DNA from: Bacteroidales bacterium
GTDB lineage: Bacteria > Bacteroidota > Bacteroidia > Bacteroidales > UBA932
Length of the DNA stretch: 64,000 nucleotides
Direction of reading: 5' to 3'
Assembly: GCA_017412645.1 (NCBI GenBank)
Contig: JAFPWX010000017.1
Location: forward strand, 62,001-126,000
Position numbers and translations under genes: made by a program. Positions 32,464 through 41,371 of this stretch are shown piece by piece; position 1 is the first letter of the stretch; every line of letters begins with the position of its first letter. The notes under the pieces are model-generated. The model was not told the origin of the DNA, ran no database searches, and saw only the letters and a program-made list of their open reading frames with translations.

Positions 32464-35163
32464 TTAGTTCACAATAAATTCTATAGTTACCGGCCAGTGG
32501 TCGGAGGGCATAACATCGTCGTAATTGCGACGTATCACCCGGTAGGACGCCGGAACAAGGCCCCATTTGAAATAGATGTCATCCATGCGATGATACCACT
32601 TGGCCGCCTGTTCATCGGTATCGGTCCAGGCGTTATAAGTGGCTACGGGACCATATTTCCAGCCAGTGTCAACAAGAAGGTCGTCGTAGTATGCGTCGGA
32701 GAAGAAAGCCTTGAATCTTTCGTTTCCGGCTTCAGTGGTAGCGCTGTTCATATCACCGACCAGGATTGTCGGAATGCTGCCACCGCTGAGAGAGCCGGCC
32801 CTTGCAATTATGAGTTCGGCCGATTTGTCCCTCACGGTCACACAGCGCTCCTCGAGCTCATCCTGAGTAAGGCCGCCGGTTCCGGCAATGCCGGACGAGT
32901 ACACCTCGAGGTGCGTATTCATAAACAGCAGGGTGTTGCCTGTCTGAGTGTCGCGCAGCTTGACCCAGATGCAGATACGGCTGCGCGGAATGGTAACGTC
33001 TATCCACGGCGAGCCAGGTTTCGAATTCGGAGTGTCCGGATTCGGACTCAGCCAGAACTGGCCCCAGTCGAGTTTGGTAAAACGGGAACTCTTCCATGCG
33101 ATGCACGGTTCTTCGTATCCTGATTCCTGGAAAGAGTAAGCGGACAACTGAGACTTGAGATAAGTTCTCTGGTCTGAAGTGGATTCCTGGAAGCCGATCA
33201 CATCGAAACCATAGTCCTGAATCAAACGCGCGACCTTGGTCTTGCGGACCTCCCATGCCCTGTCGCCGGTATCATTACCCGTAATGAAGCGGATATTGAA
33301 AGTTGCCGCCTTCATGCGCGCCTTGGGCGTGATGCCGGCATCGGCGTTTCCGAGGAAAACCTCACGCACCAATCCGCTCTCTTGCTCTGTCACATAGAGT
33401 ATCGATTCGTCGGTGTTCAGCATAAGTCCGCCGATGTTACGGAATGTGGCGGAAGTGCCCACCGCATCGGTTTCGGAACGGGCGGTCGCCTGGGAAGAGC
33501 CGGCAACCGTGGATACTACGGCATCGACATATCCGGTCGGGCCGGGAACAATCTTGCGGACACGATAATGGTCGGCCACGTAAATTGCGCCGCCCGAAGT
33601 GATGGCGATTGCGTTGAGGTTGTTGGTAAACTTGGCGGTGCGAGGCCGGCCTGAAGTGCCGTCGGACATGGTGTTGGCCCCGAGCGTTCCCGCTATCACC
33701 TCCTGTTCGCCGGAGACGGTATTCACCCTTATGACCTGCCCGCCATTTGTAGTGACAATCATGTCGCCATATGGGTCGAAGGCTATGCCCATCGGCCTCT
33801 TGCCGGAGAAACTGTAGGTTGCCGAGGGCTCTGCGGAGAAATCGCCTCCGTCGAAACGGTAAATCGCATAATTGTCCCAGACGGCCAGATAGGCGTTGCC
33901 CTCCGGATCGAACTTCACATCCACCGGGCTCTTGCCCGAATAGCCGCTCCTGACGCTGGTAGCAGTGTGGGATGATACGTCAAATGTGTAAACAGAGCCT
34001 GATGCCTTGTCCGCAAAATAAATCAGTCCGTCTTTATATGCTCCCTTCCAAGGCACGGAAGAGGTACTTCCAAATGTATATGGAGCTGAAACTGTTTTGG
34101 AATCCAAATCCCAGATGCGGACGCTCTGATTCTGGTCCAGAATGAATGCAGTGTGGCCTGGATCGATCCAGCCCATACCACGCGGGCAGCCCATGATAAC
34201 CTCTGAATAGCTGCCTCCGGCCTTCGACGCTGCAGTCGTGGCGCGATTCTTCTTGCCCATAATTGTGGTCACCGAGTACTGGCTTGGGACCCCTACGGTT
34301 GGCATAGGCTTGATTTTGCTCCGTTCTATGTTGAGATTGGTCGCCGTGCGTATCGAACCGGGGATGACAGTGCCCGCGGAATTGGCGAGGCAGACGTAAA
34401 CGGATGGGTAAAGATGATCCGCCCCGGGGCCAACAGGAAGCGGGACGTAGAATTCTTTTTCCGACGAAGATCCAGGGGTGAATTCCACCTTCATGAGGCC
34501 GTTCGACCCCGAACGGGCCTGAAGATAAGGTTTATCAGAGCTGAAGGATCCGTCCCATCCGGTGACGGGTATGGCTGAAGTTGTTTCATAGCCGGGAGTC
34601 ATCACCTTCAGCTGGGCCGCATCGTCCGGGATGTTGGTGTATTCCACGTAAAGCAGGCCGCACATATTTGAGAAACGGAGCGGCTCGCCTGGAAGGACTT
34701 TCGCAATCATCGGAGCCTCGATATTGCCTTCGGACCAGTCGTAACGGTTTTTGAGGTTCAGCGTCATCGTGCCTGCCTCAACCACGCAGTTCTCCTCGGC
34801 AAGCGAAGGATACACTGCGAAACCCCCGGCGCCAAACAGGACTGTTTTCGCAGTTTCCTCGTTCTTTACGAAGGTGACCTCACCGGCCGACGGGAGACCG
34901 GAGTACTTGAAGTCAATGGTACCTCCTTCGGCAGCGGCAACCCGGATACGGTCGTTCGTCATCCAGGAATATACCGAAGACACAAAGGCTGTCTTGTTAA
35001 CGGGTTCGGCAAATAACGCTTTCAGACTGTCGACAGAGACATCAGCGACTTCCTGCTGACTGTCGTCCTGGGTGATTACCGGCTCCTGCTTCGAGCAGGA
35101 AGCCCCAAGTAAAGCAGCGGCAATCAAGATCGCGGCTTGTTTTGCGAATCTGAGTTTTATCAT
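32464..35163 (-). CDS. NHL-propeller lipoprotein fused to an EEP phosphoesterase domain
   Basis: An 899-residue lipoprotein (MIKLRFAKQAAILIAAALLG before the ASC lipobox). An N-terminal fimbrillin-like region (about 30-300) and an NHL propeller (about 305-610, blades such as IYVADHYRVRKIVPG and ESILYVTEQESGLVREV) are followed by a complete endonuclease/exonuclease/phosphatase domain (about 617-899). EEP residues are intact: Asn in ATFNIRF, Glu in VIGFQES, His in FMNTHLEV, Asp and Asn in VGDMNS, and Asp-His in PSDHWPV. The family cleaves phosphodiesters or phosphomonoesters with Mg ions. The three-part architecture is unusual; the propeller may bind substrate. Its stop-start region overlaps the standalone EEP gene by four bases. 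Confidence 0.85.
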   Translation of the reverse strand: MIKLRFAKQAAILIAAALLGASCSKQEPVITQDDSQQEVADVSVDSLKALFAEPVNKTAFVSSVYSWMTNDRIRVAAAEGGTIDFKYSGLPSAGEVTFVKNEETAKTVLFGAGGFAVYPSLAEENCVVEAGTMTLNLKNRYDWSEGNIEAPMIAKVLPGEPLRFSNMCGLLYVEYTNIPDDAAQLKVMTPGYETTSAIPVTGWDGSFSSDKPYLQARSGSNGLMKVEFTPGSSSEKEFYVPLPVGPGADHLYPSVYVCLANSAGTVIPGSIRTATNLNIERSKIKPMPTVGVPSQYSVTTIMGKKNRATTAASKAGGSYSEVIMGCPRGMGWIDPGHTAFILDQNQSVRIWDLDSKTVSAPYTFGSTSSVPWKGAYKDGLIYFADKASGSVYTFDVSSHTATSVRSGYSGKSPVDVKFDPEGNAYLAVWDNYAIYRFDGGDFSAEPSATYSFSGKRPMGIAFDPYGDMIVTTNGGQVIRVNTVSGEQEVIAGTLGANTMSDGTSGRPRTAKFTNNLNAIAITSGGAIYVADHYRVRKIVPGPTGYVDAVVSTVAGSSQATARSETDAVGTSATFRNIGGLMLNTDESILYVTEQESGLVREVFLGNADAGITPKARMKAATFNIRFITGNDTGDRAWEVRKTKVARLIQDYGFDVIGFQESTSDQRTYLKSQLSAYSFQESGYEEPCIAWKSSRFTKLDWGQFWLSPNPDTPNSKPGSPWIDVTIPRSRICIWVKLRDTQTGNTLLFMNTHLEVYSSGIAGTGGLTQDELEERCVTVRDKSAELIIARAGSLSGGSIPTILVGDMNSATTEAGNERFKAFFSDAYYDDLLVDTGWKYGPVATYNAWTDTDEQAAKWYHRMDDIYFKWGLVPASYRVIRRNYDDVMPSDHWPVTIEFIVN

Positions 35164-36122
35164 AGAGAGAAATCTATAAGGATAGGCAGGTGGTCCGACG
35201 GGTGGAAGAAGCTATGGACTTCGATGCTGCGCACCGGAGTGGTATAATCGTCTTCAATTATGTCAGCGCCTGTCACCTTGTTCATCAACGCCGGGGTGGC
35301 GTAAACGAAATCGATGCGGGTGTTGCTCTGGGCCGACCTGAAGAAGCCGTCCGGATGCTTTTCTTTCACCACATCGATGTATGGCGTGTTATCGAGGATG
35401 TAGTCGTGGGTAAGGAAACGGGGGTCGTCTGTCGGGTAACAATAATATGCGTTGTCCTTTCGTGAGACGGAGTTGAAGTCGCCCATCATCAGCCATAAGC
35501 CATCAGAGGCCTTCGGATCGGTAAGAATTGTGTTCCGACATATCAATTCCATCTCTTTCCTGCGGTATTTGTCGCCGCCGTGATTCGCAGCATCGGCTTT
35601 CTGCGCTTCCTTGGAAGCAGTTTTAAGCCGAAAGTCGCAGGACATGGGGCTGGAGTGAAGAGTCACTATGTTCAGGGTTTTACCCCTTACCCTGAGTTTA
35701 GCCCAAGCGGCACCGTGAACGATAATCGAATCGGGTGCCGAGCCCGTTATACGGGAAATGTTTTTGATTGGATAGCGCGATGTTATCACCTGTGGATAAC
35801 TGTCGCGGTGCGCCCCCACGTAAATGTACCGGTGACCGTAACGGCGGGCGAGCTTCTTCCACCCGCCCACCAGATAACGGTCTTCCGCCGACAGTTTATT
35901 GTCGGTGCCTGTCTTGTAGATGGTTTCGGCTTCGCACCAGACGCAGATGTCCGGCCTGCGCTCCTTCACCCAAGAGACAAAGGCATTGTAGTTGTCCTCC
36001 TGCCCCGACCACATTCCGTTCTGGATATTCCAGTACAGGAGCCGGAGCGGCTTTTCGCCGCCCCAACTCACAGCACTGAAACACAGCACTAAAAACGTGC
36101 AGAGTGTCAGGATTCTTTTCAT
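35160..36122 (-). CDS. Secreted endonuclease/exonuclease/phosphatase (EEP) family protein
   Basis: A 320-residue single-domain EEP enzyme with a cleavable signal peptide (MKRILTLCTFLVLCFSAVSW). Catalytic motifs are intact: LYWNIQNGMWSG (Asn), CVWCEAETIY (Glu), TLHSSP (His), MMGDFNS (Asp/Asn), RIDFVYATP and HPSDHLPILI (Asp, His). The family includes DNase I, sphingomyelinases and inositol phosphatases, so the substrate is not fixed by fold. The NIQxGMWSxQ block also occurs in the 820-residue protein of the same locus, marking the two as close paralogues. It lies three bases after the IPT/NHL gene. Confidence 0.88.
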   Translation of the reverse strand: MKRILTLCTFLVLCFSAVSWGGEKPLRLLYWNIQNGMWSGQEDNYNAFVSWVKERRPDICVWCEAETIYKTGTDNKLSAEDRYLVGGWKKLARRYGHRYIYVGAHRDSYPQVITSRYPIKNISRITGSAPDSIIVHGAAWAKLRVRGKTLNIVTLHSSPMSCDFRLKTASKEAQKADAANHGGDKYRRKEMELICRNTILTDPKASDGLWLMMGDFNSVSRKDNAYYCYPTDDPRFLTHDYILDNTPYIDVVKEKHPDGFFRSAQSNTRIDFVYATPALMNKVTGADIIEDDYTTPVRSIEVHSFFHPSDHLPILIDFSL

Positions 36123-36125
36123 AGT

Positions 36126-38000
36126 TTATTCTGCAACGACAGAAATCTTGCGGATGCGATGCTTGTTGCCGTCAGCAACATAGATGTTTCCGGTCTTCGG
36201 ATCCTTCACAAGTTGGCCAAGCTGACCGAACTTTGCTTCCGCCCCTGCTCCGTCAGCAAGACCAGACTGCATAGGAATACCCGCGAGGGTCTTTATAATA
36301 CCCTTGGTGTAGTCATTTCCAACACCGGGGATAAGAACTCGGACTGTATAGGAATGCCAGTCGTTGAAATAGATGCAACCATCTTTGTCCCAGTATAAAC
36401 CGGTAACATTCCCTATAGGAGTTTCAAGAGGTGCACCATCTACAAAGGTTGCTGTCGTCGGGTTGGCGGTACCATTACCAGCAACAGTAGTAATGTCTCC
36501 ACTGGCAAGGTCCATGACAAGAATCTTCTTTCCTCCGTTAGTACCGACTACAATCTTTGTCTTGTCCGGATTGAAAGCTATTGTGTAAGGCTGAATACCA
36601 TTAAGGTCATATTCCTTATCAAAACCAACAATCTTTCCCTCGTTAATCTTATCTTCCGTCACATAGATTTTAATAATCGATTTCGTATCGCGACTTGCGA
36701 TGTACATATTGTCGGAGTCATCAAATATTACATTCATCGGGCTCTTGATCGCAGTTGCCGTGTTGTCGGCATTGAAGATTGAGAATTCAGACCAAGTGCT
36801 ATTCACATAGCGGCCAATCAGATTCTTTCCCTTCAGCGCCACATAATAATCTCCCTTCGAATTGAAGTCACCACCCCACGGGAATTTGTCATTACCGATT
36901 GTTTTCTGATCAACTACGATATGCATCTCGTAATTCGAAAGACTTACCCTGTGAACACCGTGCTGACCAGTCGCACCGGAACCTCCACGGCTGGTGATCC
37001 AAAGTTCAGTTCCTTCTGGATTGATAACAATTCCTTCGGGAATAGGGATATTTGCCAAAAGGCCGATTCCTTCTTCAATTTTGGAAGTGCCGGAGGTAAA
37101 GTTACCTACAACGCAATCAACACGATATTTCGCAACCTGATAGAAACGGACGAGACCTGCGGTAACCGGCGCTGCACCCGCTACCTTGATTGTGATCTCG
37201 TAATCCTTGAGGCTCTCAAGACCGGCGGGGACGTCGAACTTGATGCCGTCTTCACCGGAAACGGTTACGGTGGCCTCGGTTTCTCCCACAAGCACGGTGA
37301 CGTCAGCCACGTCATCCGTAAAGCCTGTGCCTTCCACTGTAATCTCGTCGCCCTTGGTCACCATTACGGGTGAAACGGCGCTGACGACAACCTCGCGGTC
37401 GAATACATAAGTGAACATCTGAGGATCGGATGTCTCGTCGCCCTTAAGCACCAGAACGGCCACATCGCCATTCCCTTCGGGAACGATGACGGTGATAGCG
37501 GTTTCGGTGATGGTCTTGATCTCTGCTACAGCCTCTCCGAAGAGAACGGTGACAGCGCTGGGATCGGTGCCGAAATTCTCACCGGAAATAACGACCTCGT
37601 CGCCGATCTTCGCCTCCGTAGGATCGATTCCACTCACTGTCATCGGAAGAACGCGCTTCAGATAGGTGAACGAGATGTCTTCCTTGGAGCTCTTTCCACC
37701 TACGGTAACGGTAATCTTTGCCGCGCCTTCGGGGTTCTCGGGAAGGACGATCTTGAGGGTGGTAGCGGTAGCTTCCTTCACCTCTGCTTCGGCAGTGCCG
37801 ACGACAACCTTGTTGTCAGCAGCGGTGGCGGAGAAGTTCTCACCAGTAATGATCGCCACGTCTCCGGCGTAGCCGCTTGAAGGCTGAATCTTTGTCAGAA
37901 CGGGAGCCTTAGCTTCCTGTTTGCCGGTATCTTCCGGGTCTTTCTGACAGGCGGCGAAAGCCACGATGGCTGCTGCCGCAATCAATAATAACTTTTTCAT
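36126..38000 (-). CDS. IPT/TIG and NHL-propeller lipoprotein
   Basis: A 624-residue lipoprotein (MKKLLLIAAAAIVAFAAC). Three IPT/TIG domains are visible at about 30-110, 115-200 and 205-290, each with the marker type of GYAGDVAIITGENFS, AKIGDEVVISGENFG and VTKGDEITVEGTGF. An NHL-repeat propeller follows (about 300-620), with NIYVADGNKHRIRKISVV at the end. Proteins with this order sit next to SusC/D pairs in many PULs and are taken to be surface glycan-binding proteins (SGBPs). Here it lies within the run of EEP genes and probably binds their substrate at the surface. Confidence 0.85.
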   Translation of the reverse strand: MKKLLLIAAAAIVAFAACQKDPEDTGKQEAKAPVLTKIQPSSGYAGDVAIITGENFSATAADNKVVVGTAEAEVKEATATTLKIVLPENPEGAAKITVTVGGKSSKEDISFTYLKRVLPMTVSGIDPTEAKIGDEVVISGENFGTDPSAVTVLFGEAVAEIKTITETAITVIVPEGNGDVAVLVLKGDETSDPQMFTYVFDREVVVSAVSPVMVTKGDEITVEGTGFTDDVADVTVLVGETEATVTVSGEDGIKFDVPAGLESLKDYEITIKVAGAAPVTAGLVRFYQVAKYRVDCVVGNFTSGTSKIEEGIGLLANIPIPEGIVINPEGTELWITSRGGSGATGQHGVHRVSLSNYEMHIVVDQKTIGNDKFPWGGDFNSKGDYYVALKGKNLIGRYVNSTWSEFSIFNADNTATAIKSPMNVIFDDSDNMYIASRDTKSIIKIYVTEDKINEGKIVGFDKEYDLNGIQPYTIAFNPDKTKIVVGTNGGKKILVMDLASGDITTVAGNGTANPTTATFVDGAPLETPIGNVTGLYWDKDGCIYFNDWHSYTVRVLIPGVGNDYTKGIIKTLAGIPMQSGLADGAGAEAKFGQLGQLVKDPKTGNIYVADGNKHRIRKISVVAE

Positions 38001-38020
38001 TGTTTTGTGTTTTAATAGGG

Positions 38021-40399
38021 TTATTTGTTATAACGTATTGCTATATACTCTATAGTGTTGTCGTGATAGCCGCTGCCCGTTTCGGTCCCCATCACGGCAT
38101 CCGCATAGTCGCCGCCGTCGGAACAGACGTCGGACGTGGGCATCAGACGGATGTAAACATTGGGCTTTCCAAGCATTTCAAGCGGGAGGGGGAAGTCCAT
38201 CGACTTGAATCCGACAATCGAACTGTACAGAGTGTTCGACCACTGTGAAATGTCGGGAACAGTGTATTCGGCGATGAGATGCCACTTATCGTCATCGGCC
38301 GGATTCATCGAATCCACTTCACTCCATTCGGCTTTCCAATAACGCGGAGCATAGAACTTCTGTGCGGTATTGAGCTGGGAAATCTGAAGGGAGAGATGGT
38401 CTGTGACTATGCCTTCAGTGGAGAAATTCAGTATCCAGGCGTAGCCTCGGCCGAGGTCGTAGTCCCACCAGTTCTGCGAACGGAAGGTGCAATAGGTGTC
38501 GGAGGCGCACCAGGTACGGCCAAACATGTTACCGCCATTGGCGATGCGTATCTTGTTCTCCTCGTCCGTCACGGAGCCTTCCATCCATTCCGGGTTGCCG
38601 TCCTTGTTCACGGCCACCCAATCGTCCATCTCGGCATTCCAGTGTTCCTTTTCCGGATCCAGCACGATACCCAGGCCGTTCACATTCCCCACATGATAGC
38701 CGAACAGATAATTGGCGTTCATGCCCATGGGGCCGAGATAGCTGAAACAAACCTCGGACTGAAGATGCTGTCCGCGCCTGAAATCTTCTCCATCAACAGT
38801 GTAATCCTTGAGTTCGGAGCCGGTGTACTTCTTCTGATATGTGTGAGTGAACCAGCCGTTGGTGCCATAGGTCGGACGCATCACGGAGTCGGCCGGATCC
38901 GGATTCCAGAAACGGTACTCGGTGAGCAGGGCGGAGAAGCTGTCTTCCACGCTGTCATTCATTTCTCCCCAGATGTCATCCTTGTCCTGATGACGGATCT
39001 GGTAGCGTCCGATGTTTCCGAGTTCCAGGTCCATATCGATGTCCAGAAGGTCGGCCCCCTGCTTCCAGGTGAAACGGGAGTAGCGCTCGTGCACTATCAC
39101 GCCCGAGACATTGCCGCTGCCGTATGGAAGGCGGGTTCCGTCGTTACGGTAAAGACACACGGAATTGGTGTACATATAGAAGCTGTTCCCATCCTTGTCG
39201 CGAAGAAGACGCGGATACTTGCTTATGCGGTTCACGTTGCTGGCGATGGAGTAGCCCTCATTGATCGGCATGATGGCTCCCTTGCGCAGCGGGAACTCCA
39301 CGTCTTTCAGGGTAACGTACGTGAAGATGTCGTCGTCGGTAAGGTCTTTGAATGCCTTTACCTTTACCGGGACGTCGCTCTTGCTGCCGGCCGTCTGGGA
39401 GACAATCATCGATGATGCGACGCCTTTGACGCAGAAACGGGTCGGTTCCTCGTTTTTCTCCAGTTCGGTTCCCTTGAGACGGACGCTCACGTGATCGTAA
39501 CGGTTGAAGATGTTGTCTTCGGGAGTGGCCGTAAGGAGCATCACCCCGCAGCTGCCGTCGTAAGCTTCCAGGTAAACGGTGCTCTTGCTGCCGCTGTAAT
39601 CGATGGAAGACGTTGTCTTCTGCTCGTTCTCTCCGGCGTTGCCGCCCGGAGTATTGCTCACCACTATGCCTTCCACGAGGATGTCTTCGTTGATGACCCC
39701 GTCCTCATAGAAGCTCTTGAGGTCTGCCAGGGAGATGAGCTCGCCAAGGATCTCATTGGCGTTTTTCTGGGAGAAGTTAAGCTGCAGCTCGAACAGTTCG
39801 CCCCAACCGTCCACGAAAGACAGGACAATCGCGGCGGTGCGCACCTTTACCGGGTCTTCGTTGGGAAGCGTAGTAATCTTTATGTTCCCGCCTTCGATGG
39901 TCACTCCGGTAATCCAGTCGCTGTCTTCCAGATAGTTGACGACAACCTGCATCTCGCTGAAGTCGATATTGGTATTGATCGGGGCCTCTGTTGTCCCGCC
40001 CTTACCCGCTCCGACTATTGAGGTGTTGGCGATGGAAAGGGTGGTTTCCATCATACCTTTCTGCTTTATCAGCACGGTGTCGCGACGCGTGTCGAGTTCC
40101 GAGCAGAGCACCAGGCCGGCCATGCGGCGAAAGCCTTCGTTGAGGGATGCGGTAACGGATATGACACCGTCTCCCTTGCCTTCGGTCGCACCAAGGGTAA
40201 GCCAGGATGCTTCCCTGTCGAGCTTTACGGTATAGTCGCTGTTGGAGTAGATCTGAAGGTCTATCTTTCCTCCGTCCGCTTCGAGCAGATAAGACGCCTC
40301 CGGAGTGCCCAGTTCCACCAGGGGAACGAAGGCGGAGTCGTCCACCTTGCAGGCTGCAAGCAGGAGAAGTGATGCCAGTATAAATATTGTCTTTTTCAT
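38021..40399 (-). CDS. BACON and DUF5689-domain lipoprotein
   Basis: A 792-residue lipoprotein (MKKTIFILASLLLLAAC). Residues of about 30-115 form a BACON domain (SNSDYTVKLDREASWLTL), a second BACON-like unit runs to about 205, and about 215-440 match DUF5689 (ISLADLKSFYEDGVINEDI, VKGVASSMIVS). The C-terminal 340 residues hold no family I can name; the segments FRSQNWWDYDLGRGYAWIL and NPADDDKWHLIAEYTVPDIS suggest a beta-sandwich. DUF5689 is OB-like and is often found in secreted proteins with nuclease domains. No catalytic residues are evident. Confidence 0.75.
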   Translation of the reverse strand: MKKTIFILASLLLLAACKVDDSAFVPLVELGTPEASYLLEADGGKIDLQIYSNSDYTVKLDREASWLTLGATEGKGDGVISVTASLNEGFRRMAGLVLCSELDTRRDTVLIKQKGMMETTLSIANTSIVGAGKGGTTEAPINTNIDFSEMQVVVNYLEDSDWITGVTIEGGNIKITTLPNEDPVKVRTAAIVLSFVDGWGELFELQLNFSQKNANEILGELISLADLKSFYEDGVINEDILVEGIVVSNTPGGNAGENEQKTTSSIDYSGSKSTVYLEAYDGSCGVMLLTATPEDNIFNRYDHVSVRLKGTELEKNEEPTRFCVKGVASSMIVSQTAGSKSDVPVKVKAFKDLTDDDIFTYVTLKDVEFPLRKGAIMPINEGYSIASNVNRISKYPRLLRDKDGNSFYMYTNSVCLYRNDGTRLPYGSGNVSGVIVHERYSRFTWKQGADLLDIDMDLELGNIGRYQIRHQDKDDIWGEMNDSVEDSFSALLTEYRFWNPDPADSVMRPTYGTNGWFTHTYQKKYTGSELKDYTVDGEDFRRGQHLQSEVCFSYLGPMGMNANYLFGYHVGNVNGLGIVLDPEKEHWNAEMDDWVAVNKDGNPEWMEGSVTDEENKIRIANGGNMFGRTWCASDTYCTFRSQNWWDYDLGRGYAWILNFSTEGIVTDHLSLQISQLNTAQKFYAPRYWKAEWSEVDSMNPADDDKWHLIAEYTVPDISQWSNTLYSSIVGFKSMDFPLPLEMLGKPNVYIRLMPTSDVCSDGGDYADAVMGTETGSGYHDNTIEYIAIRYNK

Positions 40400-40402
40400 A
40401 TA

Positions 40403-41371
40403 CTAACCCTTTTGCATGACGGTAAATGATGCCTTTACGTTAGCTCCGGAATCATCGGTGAAATCGATGCTGATCTTAGCCGAACGCAACTTTCCGGAAG
40501 CGTTTTCCGACAGATTGAACTGGAGGCTCTGGGAAGTGAGCTGCAAGCCGCTTATCCAGTCACAGGTCTCCGGTACCGCAATGGTAACGCTGTATGGATA
40601 GATGTTGTTGAGAGTTGTCTCGGCTGTCACGGTCGCAGACTCTTTTTCGTAGGTTCCGCTCAGGCTTTTGAGAGTGAATTTTGGACCGTCCATGGTCTGG
40701 TTCACGGTTATCAGACTCTTGAGCGTACGCCCGGTGGGATCGTTGATATTCATAAGGATCTGGGCGTTGCGCAGGCTGCCGGAAGCATTGTCCGCAACCG
40801 TAAAAGCAAGCCCGTTCCAAGCCGGTGTGGCAGAGAGGATCCAGTGCGACGAATCGGTGTCGTTGCCGGTGATGACAACAGTATCCTTAACGTTTTCCGG
40901 AGTGGTGTAGATGGCCTTCGCCACCAGTGCGTCCGCACTGTAGTAAAGGTTGCTGGTCGCCGATACACGCACCTCTCCGCCAACCCTCAGGATTGGAACG
41001 GAAGCGTCGGTGAAACGGAACGACGGGGTGGTGACGGGACCGTTCTGCAACATAAAGACAGTATCGCGCACAGAGCCGCTCTCCAGCACAATCCCAACCT
41101 GGCGGGCGATGCCATAGTTGGCGCCGAACGAGAAGACGAGTTCGGAGTTGCCGTGGCCGGAAGTGCGGTCGATTGCCGCCCAGCGCACGCTGTGATCGAA
41201 ATGCGCCGTCCAGTCTCCGGTGGAATATACCAGCACGTGGGTGGAGCCGCCGTCTTTCGACAGTGTGATGTGGCGTCCGTCCACCGAAAGCGGAAGATCC
41301 ATTTCATATGGCTTGTCGCAGGCGGCAACCATAGCCGCCAGGACGAGTATCTTACATACCGTATTGCGCAT
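40403..41371 (-). CDS. BACON-domain lipoprotein
   Basis: A 322-residue predicted lipoprotein (MRNTVCKILVLAAMVAAC). It has an N-terminal BACON unit (VYSTGDWTAHFDHSVRWAAI) and two further similar beta-sandwich units, each ending in hydrophobic strands of the type SLITVNQTM and KASFTVMQKG. BACON domains occur in surface proteins of Bacteroidota as spacers or binders. I chose the ATG at 41369-41371, which starts the signal peptide; it overlaps the susD stop by 20 bases. It probably serves as the SGBP of the SusC/D pair just upstream. Confidence 0.75.
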   Translation of the reverse strand: MRNTVCKILVLAAMVAACDKPYEMDLPLSVDGRHITLSKDGGSTHVLVYSTGDWTAHFDHSVRWAAIDRTSGHGNSELVFSFGANYGIARQVGIVLESGSVRDTVFMLQNGPVTTPSFRFTDASVPILRVGGEVRVSATSNLYYSADALVAKAIYTTPENVKDTVVITGNDTDSSHWILSATPAWNGLAFTVADNASGSLRNAQILMNINDPTGRTLKSLITVNQTMDGPKFTLKSLSGTYEKESATVTAETTLNNIYPYSVTIAVPETCDWISGLQLTSQSLQFNLSENASGKLRSAKISIDFTDDSGANVKASFTVMQKG

